Below, one piece after another: positions 50,172 through 61,421 of a stretch of 64,000 nt of DNA. Source of the DNA: Kudoa neothunni (taxonomy: Eukaryota > Cnidaria); NCBI GenBank assembly GCA_964304625.1, contig OZ199838.1, positions 9,424,001-9,488,000 on the forward strand. The letters run 5' to 3'. A program made the translations under genes and the position numbers. Every line of letters begins with the position of its first letter. Position 1 is the stretch's first letter. The notes under the pieces are model-generated. The model saw nothing but the letters and a program-made list of their open reading frames with translations, searched no databases and was not told the DNA's origin.

Positions 50172-50402
50172 ATGACAGGGGCTATTTGAGGGGTAAATTC
50201 TGATCCTAAAGGGAATGTACACCTGCATAATGATAATTATTAATCCCGTCAACTCATACTTACAAACCGTCCATAGATTTAATTTTTTAGATTCCGCTAA
50301 ATTAAATTATTTCTATCTCAATCCTTCGCTCTTAGTGATCAGATAATTAAAAATAGTCAAAATTAATGATATCTAAATATTATATACCATACATATAGCC
50401 AT
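50172..50402. mobile_element. Mutator-like MITE embedded in hAT family C copy 2
   Basis: Starts near AGGGGCTATTTGAGGGGTAA and ends near TATACCATACATATAGCCAT, matching the insert at 29130-29370. Confidence 0.5.
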
Positions 50403-50486
50403 TTTAAATATTATTATTAGGTTACATCATTAAAAGATAACTGGGTCATATAAGAAAGAGACAGATTAGAGTTTTATAAATAAAAA

Positions 50487-51380
50487 AATTTCGTTTAACC
50501 GATATTTCAGCAACTGCAATCCGAAACAACTTTTTTCTGGATTTTTCGGATAAAAATGCCGTGAAGTCTGAATTAGTGCCTGGTCGAAACAGCACCTACA
50601 CTTATTTTTTTTTGATACACATGTTCGTTATTTATTCAATTCAAGTTTATGTTTCATTAATGGAAATAGCGTAACGTAGATAGTATAGTATTTTATGTTC
50701 AAGATGAACGAATAAATGTTGGATAAAGACAAACTTCCTTATATCTTATCTTTTCAAGAGTAATAAAATGTAGACATGGAATTGACACAATTCAATAATG
50801 TTCACACATTAGTTTTTTCCCATAATACCTCCACTTTAAGTCTTAACAATCATTAATCAATATTAAATTATTGGAATATGACATATTTTAATTAATGAGG
50901 AAATTCTAAATATCGTTATGGAGAATTCTGGGAAAATACTCCTCACTGTTACTTTATTATCCTTACCATCATTATTAGTACAACTCACAATATCCAAATA
51001 GGAAAGATATTAAAAAAAATTAATAATAATAGTCCATTTTTTAGAATCTAGAATGTATCATTCTAATATGGCGCAGCGGCGTTAAGGTCACACATATTGG
51101 CAGTATGCGTGCGCCGGTTAGATTGGGTTTAGAACTACTGTGCCTTAAACTAAAGTTTTCACATTGTATTCACTAGTATATCTCATATATAGAAGAGTTT
51201 TATTTACAAATATAAAAAGAACATTGAATAATAAAAAATAAAGTATGTAACCAACCTACAATTATTCCTTGTCGCACAGGCGCATACATCGAACTTCGTT
51301 TAACCGAAATTTCAGTATCCGAAAGGAAAATGCCAGGTCCCAACATTTTTGGATAAACGATGTTCAGATGTAGTTGTTAA
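50487..51380. mobile_element. pogo-like insertion inside hAT family C copy 2
   Basis: The block is absent from the sister hAT copy. Its right end, in complement, reads CATCTGAACATCGTTTATCC, then GTTGGGACC, as in many pogo/Tigger ends, and both ends carry TTTCGTTTAACCGA-type sequence. Exact borders and the duplicated target are unclear. Confidence 0.5.
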
Positions 51381-51451
51381 ATATTTATTCGTAAAAACAT
51401 TTTAAGTATTTCTCCAACTTCGTATTAGGTTTAATGGACCTGAATAATATA

Positions 51452-52634
51452 TAGGGTTTCTCATTTATACTCGGTATTTTTGCAGTTAATCTCGGCACCT
51501 TTGCAATTTAAATTAAGCGTATTCGCGTTTAGTCTATAAATCTGTGTGAATGTGTAGAAATCATGAACCGGAGGAAAAAAGATGTATTATATTTATTCCA
51601 ATAACCTCAATAAAATTATTATTCTAGAATAATTTCACCTCTAGAAGACCTGGTGACGTAACCCAACATCTTGCGATAGAAACCGTCACAATGTTGGGAT
51701 GTGATTTCTTGGAAACACTCTTTTATCGCATTCTTCGACTCGTTTTCATTTTAACATTGCCTGCGGATAACTAGATTTTTCCAAACAGAGAATACATCCT
51801 CTATTAGATTCAGAAATGGACTGTACGGTGGTAAATATCTTATCGTGAATTTTTGTTGAAGGATTAATTCTTTTAGTCCCTTGTAATGATGCATTTTCGC
51901 ATTGTCCATAAGGAAAACAGGATTATCAATACCACTTGATACACAGCTGGATGTTAGTTCCTGTAGAAAAATTTTAAAATCTTTACCTGAAACCGCTTGC
52001 TCGTGTATCTTACTATATATGATACCTGTTTTGTTGATTGCAACAACTACAGATATGTTTCTGCTTCTTGTTGCAGAAACAAAACAATATGCGGAAGTTC
52101 CTCTCAAAGAGCAACCTCTTTTAGGTCTTGTGACCACTGAAAACCCGACTTCGTCGAGAAATACAGTACTTCCATGTGGTACGTTTGTTTCTAAGTCTCT
52201 GAACATCTCAGCGTATTCAATTCTCTTTTGAAGCGTCGTCTCACAATTTCTTCTCTCGGGGACCCTTACAAAGGATTTTAAAGTGTAATGAAATTTGCCG
52301 ATAACTCTGTCTATCGTGCTTAGGGACACTGTTATTCCAAACTCGTCATTAACTTTTTGTTTAAGTTCTTTCGACGTAATTTGAGAGTTTTCGTCCACCC
52401 ACCTGATAACATTTTCCCTCTAATCAGGAGAGAGGAGTGAAGGTCTTTTCCCGCCTCCAGATTTTGCATCTAGTGAATTCAATCTCTTAATAATATAAAA
52501 ATAATTTTACAAAAAATACTTTTTTAGCTAACGCGAGATATTAAAAAATTTGAATACTACTGTTGAGGTGCTGAGATCAATTGCAAACTGCCGATATTGA
52601 ATGCAAAAGTGCCGAGTATAAATGAGAAACCCTA
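51452..52634 (-). mobile_element. Tc1-like DD34E transposon, young-looking copy
   Basis: Perfect inverted ends of at least 23 bp, starting TAGGGTTTCTCATTTATACT, are flanked by TA (51450-51451 and 52635-52636). It is 1,183 bp and disrupts the hAT family C copy. The transposase is on the minus strand with only two in-frame stops. Confidence 0.95.
51619..52490 (-). pseudogene. Tc1-like DDE transposase with two in-frame stops
   Basis: The minus strand reads SLDAKSGGGKRPSLLSPD, then a TAG at 52422-52420, then 216 sense codons with a helix-turn-helix (TSKELKQKVNDEFGITVSLS) and the DDE_3 core: VFLDEVGFSVVTR (first Asp), VFLMDNAKMHHY (second Asp), YLPPYSPFLNLIEDVF (Glu), with 34 residues between the last two acidic residues. 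A TAA at 51753-51751 separates the last 43 codons (...FYRKMLGYVTRSSRGEIILE) ending at 51619. No frameshift is present, and all three catalytic residues are intact, so it is a recently silenced copy; either stop might also be read through. It would act only on its own ends. Confidence 0.92.
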
Positions 52635-52976
52635 TAATTCCTTAGAAATCCTTAAATACATCATAAACCCCTTTACGCAAGAATTACCGCTATTCAATTC
52701 GGATGTCAGTTAATGTATCTCCTGCCATTTAAAATTCACCCAGCAGGGAGTAAATTTATCCCTAGTCTAAACAATTCATAAACATCAATTATTTATTATT
52801 TGAAGTTTGCATCATAAAATGTGGTGATAATAATCTTTGAATGCATCAATTAATGCTTACAGAAGATAAAATTTAAATATTATTTTTATTGGTTAAAATA
52901 ATAATATTTAATCCATTAAATAAGGTAAATATATTTTTTGGATAAATACAGAAAAATTGGAAATCTATTTGAAAAT

Positions 52977-54985
52977 TTAACCTTCTACGTAAAAAGGGAG
53001 GGTATTATTTCGACCCTACGCATGTTAAAGGTCATTTTTTAAACATAAATGGTTATGTTAATTTGATTTTGACTTCATATAATCTTCTATATTATAGAGA
53101 CCTTTATAAAAATGTAATAAAGTATTCATATTTTAAAAAGAAAAAAAATTAGATCAAAAATACCTTATAAATAAAAATGGGATATAAATCGACCCCAGGT
53201 TTTTTTGTAAAAGTGTAAGAAATAAGAAATAATATTTATATTTTAGGTTTAAGGAAATTTAATCGATAAAACATTGAATAAATAACAATATATTAGCGGC
53301 CATCGTTCATTGCGCCTGCGTCATCGTTTAAACTATGAGTTCTTCTTCTGATTACTGCGATAGTTGCTCCGATTTTAATGATCTCGATGTTGAAAATTCA
53401 CTTCTTCATTAAATCTCATCTGATACATCTGATGATGACGTTGAATTGACCATCGATTTTTTGCTTGACAAAAATGGAACTTTGTGGTCAGTTAATAAAC
53501 CTATAATTTCAAGAACTGGATCAGAAAATATTTCGAATAATCTCCCTGATGTGTCACCTTTCACTTTGTTGAGAGTGACTAATTTGAGTGATACTTTCCG
53601 ACTATTTTTGAATCAAGAAGTTCACGATCTGATCCTAAAATTTACAAATTTATTTGGTGCTAATCACTTTGGCAGTAATTGGAATAATTTAGATGAAACC
53701 GAATTTGAGAGTTATATTGGATGCCTATTGTTAATGGTTATTCATAAAGATCGGCAGGAACCCATTGCGGGGTTATTTGGAGTTGACGAAAGCCGACAAA
53801 TCTATAGACGTCTTTTTTGTACTAATAGATTCAGGAGAATTACAAGGGCTCTCCACATTGATTATCTGGCAACTTGAGAGCTGAGAAAAGAGTCTGATAA
53901 ATTTTGTCATATTCGGGACGTCTGGACTATTTAGGGTGATTTGCTTACACTTAGTTTTCGTCCATTTGAGCAATACATGCCTAGCAAACCAGCCAAATAT
54001 GGTATTAAGTTTTTCTCGCAGTTGATCCTAGATCAACCTATGTATATAATATCGACGTCTATTTGGGAAAGCAGAACCGACTAGATAAAAAGGCAACAAA
54101 CGTCGGAAAAAACATAATATTGAAGTTATCTAGCCCATTGCATGGTTCTGGTCGAAATTTGGTTTGCGATAACTTTTTCACGGATGTGGAACTGGCCGAC
54201 GAACTGCTAAAAAAACCAACCTTACTTGGGATATTGAGATCTAATAAAAGAGAAACAAATCTGATGTAATAGTCCATTATAACTCTGCAAAGGGGGAGTT
54301 GATATTATTTCTCGATTACTTGCATTGGTAAGTGTGAGAAGATTCACTAGACGCTGGCCTTGGTTGTATTCTTCAACATGGTTGATATTTTATGGATAAA
54401 TGGATTTTCAGTTTACAAAGAAATATTTCATCAAGCCAACATAAGCAGGATAAATTATTTAAAAAGGATGGCTGAAGAGTTGACAAGCGCTTTAAAACGC
54501 GAAGAAACTGAGACAATTGTGTGAAAGAAAAAAATCATAAAACCTCAGAAAAATGTCATAGTTGCAACGTGTCATGTTGTAGAAAATATTCTAAAACTGT
54601 TTGAATTGTTTACGACATTATTTCTGTTATTTAACATCTTGTCTCATTTATATCAAGATAAAATTTGTTTAATAATTTTATAACTGTTTAAAATATTAGA
54701 AATTAAGTATGAATAAAATTTTAAGCGCATATACTTGCTTTTCCTTATTCTAGATATAATTAAATCATCATAAACTTAAATTCTCCATTAATCGCGCACG
54801 CGCGATACGATGTTAACAATTTTATTACGCTCCTTTTTTTCAATACTTTGCCGATGGATATTTCTTAAAATTTGTATAAACAGTTTAATTTATATTTACT
54901 ATACGAAAATAAAAAAAATGTGGGGTCGAAATATATCCCAATTTTATTTGGAAGGTGTAACTTTTCAAGCTATTTAGAAGGTTAA
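52977..54985 (+). mobile_element. piggyBac element with TTAA target sites
   Basis: TTAA (52977-52980) followed by CCTTCTACGTAAAAAGGG, and at the other side AGCTATTTAGAAGG followed by TTAA (54982-54985). The subterminal blocks also repeat inversely: GATATAAATCGACCCCA near the left and TGGGGTCGAAATATATCCC near the right. It is about 2.0 kb and carries one degenerate transposase. Confidence 0.92.
53335..54525 (+). pseudogene. piggyBac transposase, degenerate
   Basis: The ATG at 53335 opens an acidic Ser/Asp-rich N-terminus, a stop at codon 26 (LLH-stop), then 155 sense codons in the same frame including ANHFGSNWNNLDETEFESYI and IGCLLLMVIHKDRQEP, as in DDE_Tnp_1_7 proteins. After a TGA at 53875 the frame continues with KFCHIRDVW and PSKPAKYGIKFF, but the region with the DEQL catalytic block is deleted and later parts contain several stops and frameshifts. 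It cannot be active. Confidence 0.88.
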
Positions 54986-55440
54986 TATAATAATTTTGTA
55001 TTTTGTTCCTACATATTTCACTTGTGAATAAAACGAAGAAATCTTAATAATAAAGAATAATTAATATTACACAGTTTTTATTATGTCTATAAAAGATTCT
55101 AGCTCTAAAAAATTATTTGAAAGCATAAAATTATATCAGCGTTGAATATCGATAAGTTTTGACGAATAGGGACCGAAACGTGAAATCATGGAAACAATAA
55201 TTCTCAAAAATGTACAAAATACTTTCAATAATATTTATAGATTTTATATTTTAAAAAATGATAAATACATCAAAAGCTATCCACAGAAAGAAAAAATTAA
55301 ATATGAAAAAGTGAAACAAAATTATATTGCGCGGACGTAGATTCGAGATCTACATCGAGAATCGTAAAGTGGCCTCTTAGTAAAAGCGGAAAAGCGGTTT
55401 GCAAGGTAAAAACAAAATAAAATCTCAAAATCACACTATA
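54986..55440. other. Downstream of SRPRB, no gene seen
   Basis: AT-rich DNA that should contain the 3' UTR of the minus-strand SRPRB gene. Confidence 0.4.
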
Positions 55441-56494
55441 TTACTCAATAAAAAGATCCACAATAGATAAATGTTTCGAATAGTCAAGTTCGATAAATTT
55501 GGCTTTGCTTTCGAAAGTGTTGATCAAAGTTTCTACTTTACTTTTAGTTGACGGACTTATATTATCCAAACCAGTTAAATTGCTTTTATGAACTTGTTTT
55601 CTTGAATATAATTTTTTATTAATAATATATATGAGATAGTTTGATGATAAATTACAGAGTTTCGCTTAATTCCGTTGAAACATTTTGCAGGGACGGAGTC
55701 AATTGGAAGTTATTCTCACCAAATTTAAAATCTAACAGATTTTTAAGTTATCAATAAAAATCATTTTTACTTGATTGATTAACGCTGTTAATCACAAAAA
55801 GAATGTTATCAAGTGACTTTCGAGGATAATGATGAAAGAGATTATACAAAAACCTTTAAGACAATGTTAAATCAGAAAAAAGGAACGAAATTGTCTGATA
55901 TACTTGGCTACCTCCGATTTATTTGTTTCAAACATCCTTGAGTTGATTAGAAATATGATTTTACTAAATTCATTAAAAATATCATTATCTTACTGCCACA
56001 CACACAACGCAAGTTTACTTAAATGAGAGGATGTTCTTTTGTATATAAGGTATGGCAATCTTGGAACGTCCAGGAATATCAACAACTTTTAGACTGCATT
56101 CATAAAATTTACATAGAAAAGAGTTGGAATTCGTCAATGAAATAAAATACGGATGTTTTAAAGGGCAAGATTTGGTGGTGGTGCTGGAGAATGATTGTAT
56201 GATACAATGGTTGGGTTCCAGTGATGTACACATTCTTAGGTTTTTTCCATAACACATCTATAACAAATTGTTGTCGCTAGAAGAGAAACTATTTTAATAC
56301 TTTGCAGAAAAAATAGGTTTTTCCCGCATTGCTTAACCCTACTATAGCGATTGTGCTGTGCGATGAACTCTTCCTCCGAAGAAAATAAACTACGGAGAAA
56401 ATAAATAGGTCGTAGATTTAACATATTTTTTACGTGAGATAATTATAGTTAATAAGGTAGCAAAAATGGTAACAAAAACTCCATAGTCAATCAT
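55441..56494 (-). CDS. SRPRB: Signal recognition particle receptor subunit beta
   Basis: Eight short exons on the minus strand connect in phase: 56494-56434, 56389-56301, 56257-56151, 56093-56019, 55936-55904, 55853-55771, 55731-55656, 55600-55441; introns 44, 43, 57, 82, 50, 39 and 55 nt; 227 residues. Order of features: an N-terminal membrane segment (VFVTIFATLLTIIISLYFL), a basic RRK stop-transfer, the P-loop IAIVGLSNAGKTYFF, the switch 2 block LKVVDIPGRSKIAIPYI in the place of the DxPG motif, then SEVAKFLYNLF, NILFVINSVNQS (position of the NKxD motif, Asp missing), and helices ending FIELDYSKHLSIVDLFIE. SRPRB is the ER-membrane GTPase that anchors the SRP receptor alpha chain for co-translational targeting. 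The guanine-specificity motif is poorly kept (NSVN), so nucleotide selectivity may be altered. The 57-nt intron at 56094-56150 is open in frame; removing it fits the family length. Confidence 0.85.
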
Positions 56495-58640
56495 TCTACG
56501 ACTTTCGGCGAAACGAAACGAGATATTCAACTGGTCGGATTTTTGCATTTTTTAAGAAAAATTTGATTTAATAACGATTCAAACGCGCACCATATTTAAA
56601 ATATGCTAATGTCTGTTGATATAATAATATTCGAGTATTGTTGGTGACACATATTTAGTTATTTTATGATTAAAATTTTTTTAATCCAGACGATTTTGAT
56701 TAAAAAGACAGTGGTAATTCTCATTGATCCATTTAATCCTAAACAACATGCACGCTTGCGAGGTGACCATTTTTAATCCCTTTAACTCTTATTGGCTGAT
56801 TATATATATATATGTTAGGGTTTTCTTTCTTATTATATTGAATTTATATGCGCTGAGAAAAACCTCCAATTCAGTTGATTCAAATCTCTTCTGCTCACGT
56901 AGCGGAAAAATAAATAAATGTTATTAATTATTATCAACTACATATTTAATTTTTCAGAATCTGCTTTATTTAATTTTTTCTAACGTTCTTTTTTCAATAT
57001 AAAGAAAATGGCCAATCATTAAAACATATTATTTAGATTATTTAAAATATAATGGATTAATTAGATGTTGATTATTTTTTAAACCTTTTATTTTCGACAG
57101 GTAACTTATAACTTAATAATGAATATTTTAATTCATAAAAACGTTGAAATACTGAATCCGGAAAATTAATATCGAATTTCGGAACAGCTGATGTAATACT
57201 TTCTTCTTTGTTTCATAAATTGTGATAGCCTATCAATGTTTACTAATGTAAATAATTAATTCTCGAGAAGGTTTTTCTCTACATAAAATACAGATTTCGA
57301 AAAAAATAAAGGAAGTCGCTATTTCATATATTCATTTAACTTTGATGACGCTAGTTTTGATTATATTTAATGCGTAAACAGTTTGTAAGCAAGATTTGTT
57401 GGAATTAAAAATGACCGATTTTACTTAATAAGGGAACCTAACTGATTGTGGTAATGATAGAGCATGCGGCACCCAAAAAACGTCCAGTTGCGCATGTTTT
57501 ATCGCATTTCTTTTTTCAACAAACATTTATTATTACGATTTAGATTTTTTACTATTGACATAACAATTTTGTATAAATTAACTTTAAAAATCAACTTTTT
57601 GAACTTTTAAATGTTAATATTAATGCAGTAAGATTTGTTTCAGTTTATAATTTTTTTATTAAATTTTTTGTTAGAAATTAAGAAAATTATTCAGTTTCTA
57701 TTATCGAAATTCAGGAACCAAATTTTTAAAAATGATTATATTAATTTTTTACTTTGAAGTATGTGTAAAACATATAAAAAAAATTTAATGCTATATTTTT
57801 ATTGTTTTACAAGTTTGTTTATATTCTTAAATTCCTAACAACAAATTCGGTAAAATATATTAAATGTAAATAATTAAAAATGTGTAACACAATATGTTAA
57901 TTAAGGTTATTATTTTTCTCGGTACATACATAATTCATTAAAACTAATATTTTCATAGAAATAGCAATTTTTTCGTTTTTAGGTTTTTTTATAATTACAT
58001 TTTTACGTTTATCGAATGCTATACTAAATACACATGCAAGGATTCCTCCTAAAAGTAATAACTTCCTATATTATGCCTTAAGTTATTTTCCTATTGAAAT
58101 TAAATGTTGATCTAAAATATGATGTTTATTAATTATTAAAAAACTAATCAGCTCCGAGAAAATTATGAAAATATATTTGAGAACACGCGGTTGTCTTTTC
58201 ATTTTTAAACTATTCATGCTTAAAACTTATAAAAACCTTGATAGTTAAACTTTATATTATAAAATTTGCGTTTATATGGTAAATAATATTAAACAGAACC
58301 AATTTATGAAAGCTTATCAGAACAAATCAGAGATCAATTCAATGTTTGTTGAAAAAAGATAGAGATTACAAATGTATCCGACTGCGTTCGGATAAAAAAT
58401 TCTCAAAATTTTCAAGTTATTATTTAGAGCAGAATTTTTTCTCTCCATATTCTTTTATTTTATTGACATGCCTAATGATCATTGCAAACCTAATATGTTT
58501 TTTGTATTATTCAATGGTGAAATGCGTAAAGGTTTATAAAAATGTAATAATAATTTTAAAGAGCCAATTTAAAGATATATTTATAAATTTTAATGTAATT
58601 TGACACACTATTCTTCATTATATAAGGGTTTTAAAAATCG
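56495..58640. other. AT-rich intergenic, no gene seen
   Basis: The promoter of SRPRB is expected directly above 56494, where a GC-richer stretch (CGTTTCGTTTCGCC on the minus strand) lies. The rest is very AT-rich; frames at 56724-56927 and 58346-58603 have no recognisable features. Confidence 0.4.
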
Positions 58641-58644
58641 AAAT

Positions 58645-58735
58645 TTTATTGGCATCGGTTTTAAGTATCGGTATCTTTTGGCGAGCACCGAGTACTGCTC
58701 CCACGTTGGTATCCGAGCAACCCTAAAAATAACAC
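58645..58735. mobile_element. hAT-like terminal remnant
   Basis: Repeated ATCGG units (GGCATCGGTTTTAAGTATCGGTATC) and the closing GGTATCCGAGCAACCCTAA resemble the ends of hAT elements in other animals. One end only. Confidence 0.35.
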
Positions 58736-58989
58736 ATACACTAGCCAGTCATTTGATCACGCGATTAACCGATATTAAGCACATTTTTAGGTCTAAATTT
58801 AGAACTATGGAATAAAAATGTAATATTATTAAATATTATTCCAGTCTTCCCTCTAAAGGTGCCAAAGCTGCCACCCCCAGACATTTTAAGATATCGTCCA
58901 TCTCCTCGTTAAACGGAATTCTGAAATGTAAAGATAGGATAATTTCACTGTTTGAAGGAGGATTATTTGAAAAAAAAACAGGAAAACAT

Positions 58990-60523
58990 TATGGCCAGGA
59001 AAAAATACATCCCTTGACCAAGACGTTTACGATTGGTTGTGTCTCATGAGATCCAAAAAGGTAGAGCTAAGGTCCTATGACATAATAAATAAAATAAACG
59101 AACTTGCAAAGGATGAAAATATTGATAAGTGTGACGCATGGGTGGTTCCTGGGCTTCAAAAACAGATTTAACATGAAACGAATAATTTCCACGGCGAATC
59201 GGCTGACATAGACTTAAATATTTCTGCCGAATAGTTTAGACAACTCAAGCAGCTTTGTAACGGTTACTCTAAAGATTGTATATACAACATTGATGAAACT
59301 ACCTTATTTTATCAACAACAACGCTGTAATTGTTCGATTTGTTAAAAGATTTATTTTCTTATATGGAAAATTTATGTTTGTTCTGCCGAAAACACCTTGA
59401 AAGGCACAAAACGATCAAAAAATCGTGTAACACTACTACTTGAAGCTTCTCTATTGGGGTGAAAAGTTATAACAGTTAATAATTGACCCAAATAAAAAGC
59501 CTCGATGCTTTAAAAATATGAAAAAACTAGCTTGTTTATATGAATCAAACAAGAATGCATGGATGACGAGAGAAATTTTTTGGAGATATTTAACTATGTT
59601 AAATGATATTTTTTTAAATAAAAATAAGAGAGTTATTATATTTGTTGATAATTCTAGTTGTCAATTTAAAAAAATATTCAGTAACATAAGGTTGATTTTT
59701 TTACCGAGCAGCACAACTAGTATGTTACAACCTCTTGATCAAGGTGTTATCTTTTCATTTAAATGTTCTTATAAAACAAATATGATACAACGGTTTATTT
59801 TGCGTATCGAAATTGAAGTGGATCCGAACCCCACGAATATTTTAGAATCCATGGTCGTCATAAAAGCTGCATGGAACAGTGTCAAAGAATCCTCGGTGAT
59901 CAACTGTTTTCTCAAAGCAGGGTTTTCTGAGGTAGAGTTCGATTCAGATGATAACAGTCTAAAGTACTTCTCATGTGTTGACTCACCTAAAACTGATGAG
60001 AATAAGTTTCCGTCGATAATTGATAATGAAATTCAAGAAATGATTGATGAAGAAGATATTTTAAAACACACCGAATGCGATTATAATTCTAATATTAATG
60101 TTTAAATATTATAGCAGAAAGTGATAGGGTCATTAATTCGATTTCTAACTAGTAATTTTTGTTGTTGGCGAGGAAACTTGCGACTGTGATATTGTCACAC
60201 CACCCCAAAATGTTAACTCATGCGACAGAAAACCAATTAATTTCAAGACAGTGTTAGAAAACTTAAAGGAAATGAAATTCTTTGTTCAGTTCTACGAAAT
60301 AGGCCATTCATTAAGTTTAATTTCAGTGAACGAAGACGTATACAAAATCATATCAAAAAAAGTCACTCAAACAAAAATAACTGAATACTTTTCCATAAAA
60401 TAAATGATGATATTTGAATGTTATTTTCATAAAAGGCTTAGTAGCTATATTTAGAGTATAATGAATACATAAAAATTTATCATGGTGCGCGGAATATTGG
60501 TGTGTATTATCGGTTGCCTACTG
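58990..60523 (+). mobile_element. pogo/Tigger element, right part with transposase
   Basis: The right end TATCGGTTGCCTACTG (60508-60523) is the terminus seen at 9111-10280. The left end was not found. The element encodes a decayed transposase on the plus strand. Confidence 0.75.
58994..60403 (+). pseudogene. Tigger/pogo transposase, degenerate
   Basis: The N-terminal part shows the CENP-B-type DNA-binding region in broken form (SLDQDVYDWLCLMRSKKVEL, then FHGESADIDL) and the first catalytic block CIYNIDETTLFYQQQ. After several lesions an intact stretch 59518-60105 (195 codons) contains RVIIFVDNSSCQFK (second Asp), IFLPSSTTSMLQPLDQGVI (third Asp region) and AAWNSVKESSVINCFLKAGF. After a stop at 60103-60105 the tail resumes and ends VTQTKITEYFSIK at 60403. 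DDE_1 superfamily. It is not functional, but the 195-codon core is well preserved. Confidence 0.85.
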
Positions 60524-61421
60524 AATTAAACATAGTGATATTTAAAACACTCAATTGTTACTCTTTTTAACCAACAAATTAAACGCGTTTAACAGTTTAT
60601 TTTTGGAAACCAAAATCGGCTTTGCACAATTAAGAATAATTCAAATAAGGCTTCATAACTTTATCTTTTCATTTTTGCCGACTTAGAAATATTTTGAATT
60701 TTTTTCCAAATTCAACAGATTGTGTTCCTATATGTTTTTGAAACAAACCGATTATTTTTCGAGTTGATTTTAACGTAAACAATAATTCTATTATCGAATC
60801 TAGTTTAACACAATGAAAATATATAATTATCCTATAGAATGTATTATTATAAAGTTTAGTAACACTGTTATATTTTATATAAGTAAATGAAAAAAGAAAA
60901 AAATATTTTGTTGAATTTTGAAACATATTTAAGTTGAATAAAGTAATCATGTTTATGTTTATGCAAAGGCTTTTGCTTTCTTTCAAGCGAAAGACCACAA
61001 AATTGTAGTCTGAATTGTATATTTTATTTAAGATTGATGAGAATAAATAAATAAATAAGGACCTGATAAATTTCTAATATTATATGAAGCTTTTTTATGG
61101 GAAAGTGATAATCGTCTACTGAATATAATAATTTCTCGGATATTTACAAAATATTTATTCAACACAATTTCAAATTCAAAATAAGTCCTAGTCATCCAGT
61201 AATTGATAAAGGACGATTCCGTTACAGTGTATATATTGTGCCATCAATACACTCTCACTCAGTGATTTACCATTATGCTAGAAAACATTATAATAAAGCA
61301 TTTCCCAGGATACTTTCAAAGCATGCGTTAATTAAAAATAAAAAAACGTAACAGCTTCATTATTATCTTAATTATTAATTGAAACACCTCAGGTGCGCAA
61401 CTCTTTGGGATAATTGCAGAC
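60524..61421. other. No gene recognised
   Basis: AT-rich spacer; the 109-codon minus frame at 60669-60998 has low complexity and no family features. The thioredoxin promoter lies at the right edge. Confidence 0.4.

Larger units (their letters stand above)
50082..52764 (+). mobile_element. hAT family C copy 2, interrupted by later insertions
   Basis: The left end CAGGGATTCTCAGTCG and the right end TTTATCCCTA are flanked by GTCTAAAT (50074-50081) and GTCTAAAC (52765-52772), 7 of 8 matching, which proves that both belong to one insertion although 2.7 kb apart. Compared with the 601-bp copy at 29046, about 890 bp of pogo-like sequence (about 50487-51380) and the 1,183-bp Tc1 element (51452-52634) have been added, and the old Mutator-like MITE is at about 50172-50402. 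Confidence 0.88.

Noticed and set aside
56049-56340. Protein-like frame on the plus strand (ERPGISTTFRL..., QDLVVVLENDCMIQW)
   Set aside because: It has five in-frame stops and is the antisense of the well-supported SRPRB exons.
58346-58603. 85-codon plus-strand frame with a hydrophobic stretch
   Set aside because: Composition is that of AT-rich random sequence; no neighbouring exon or motif.
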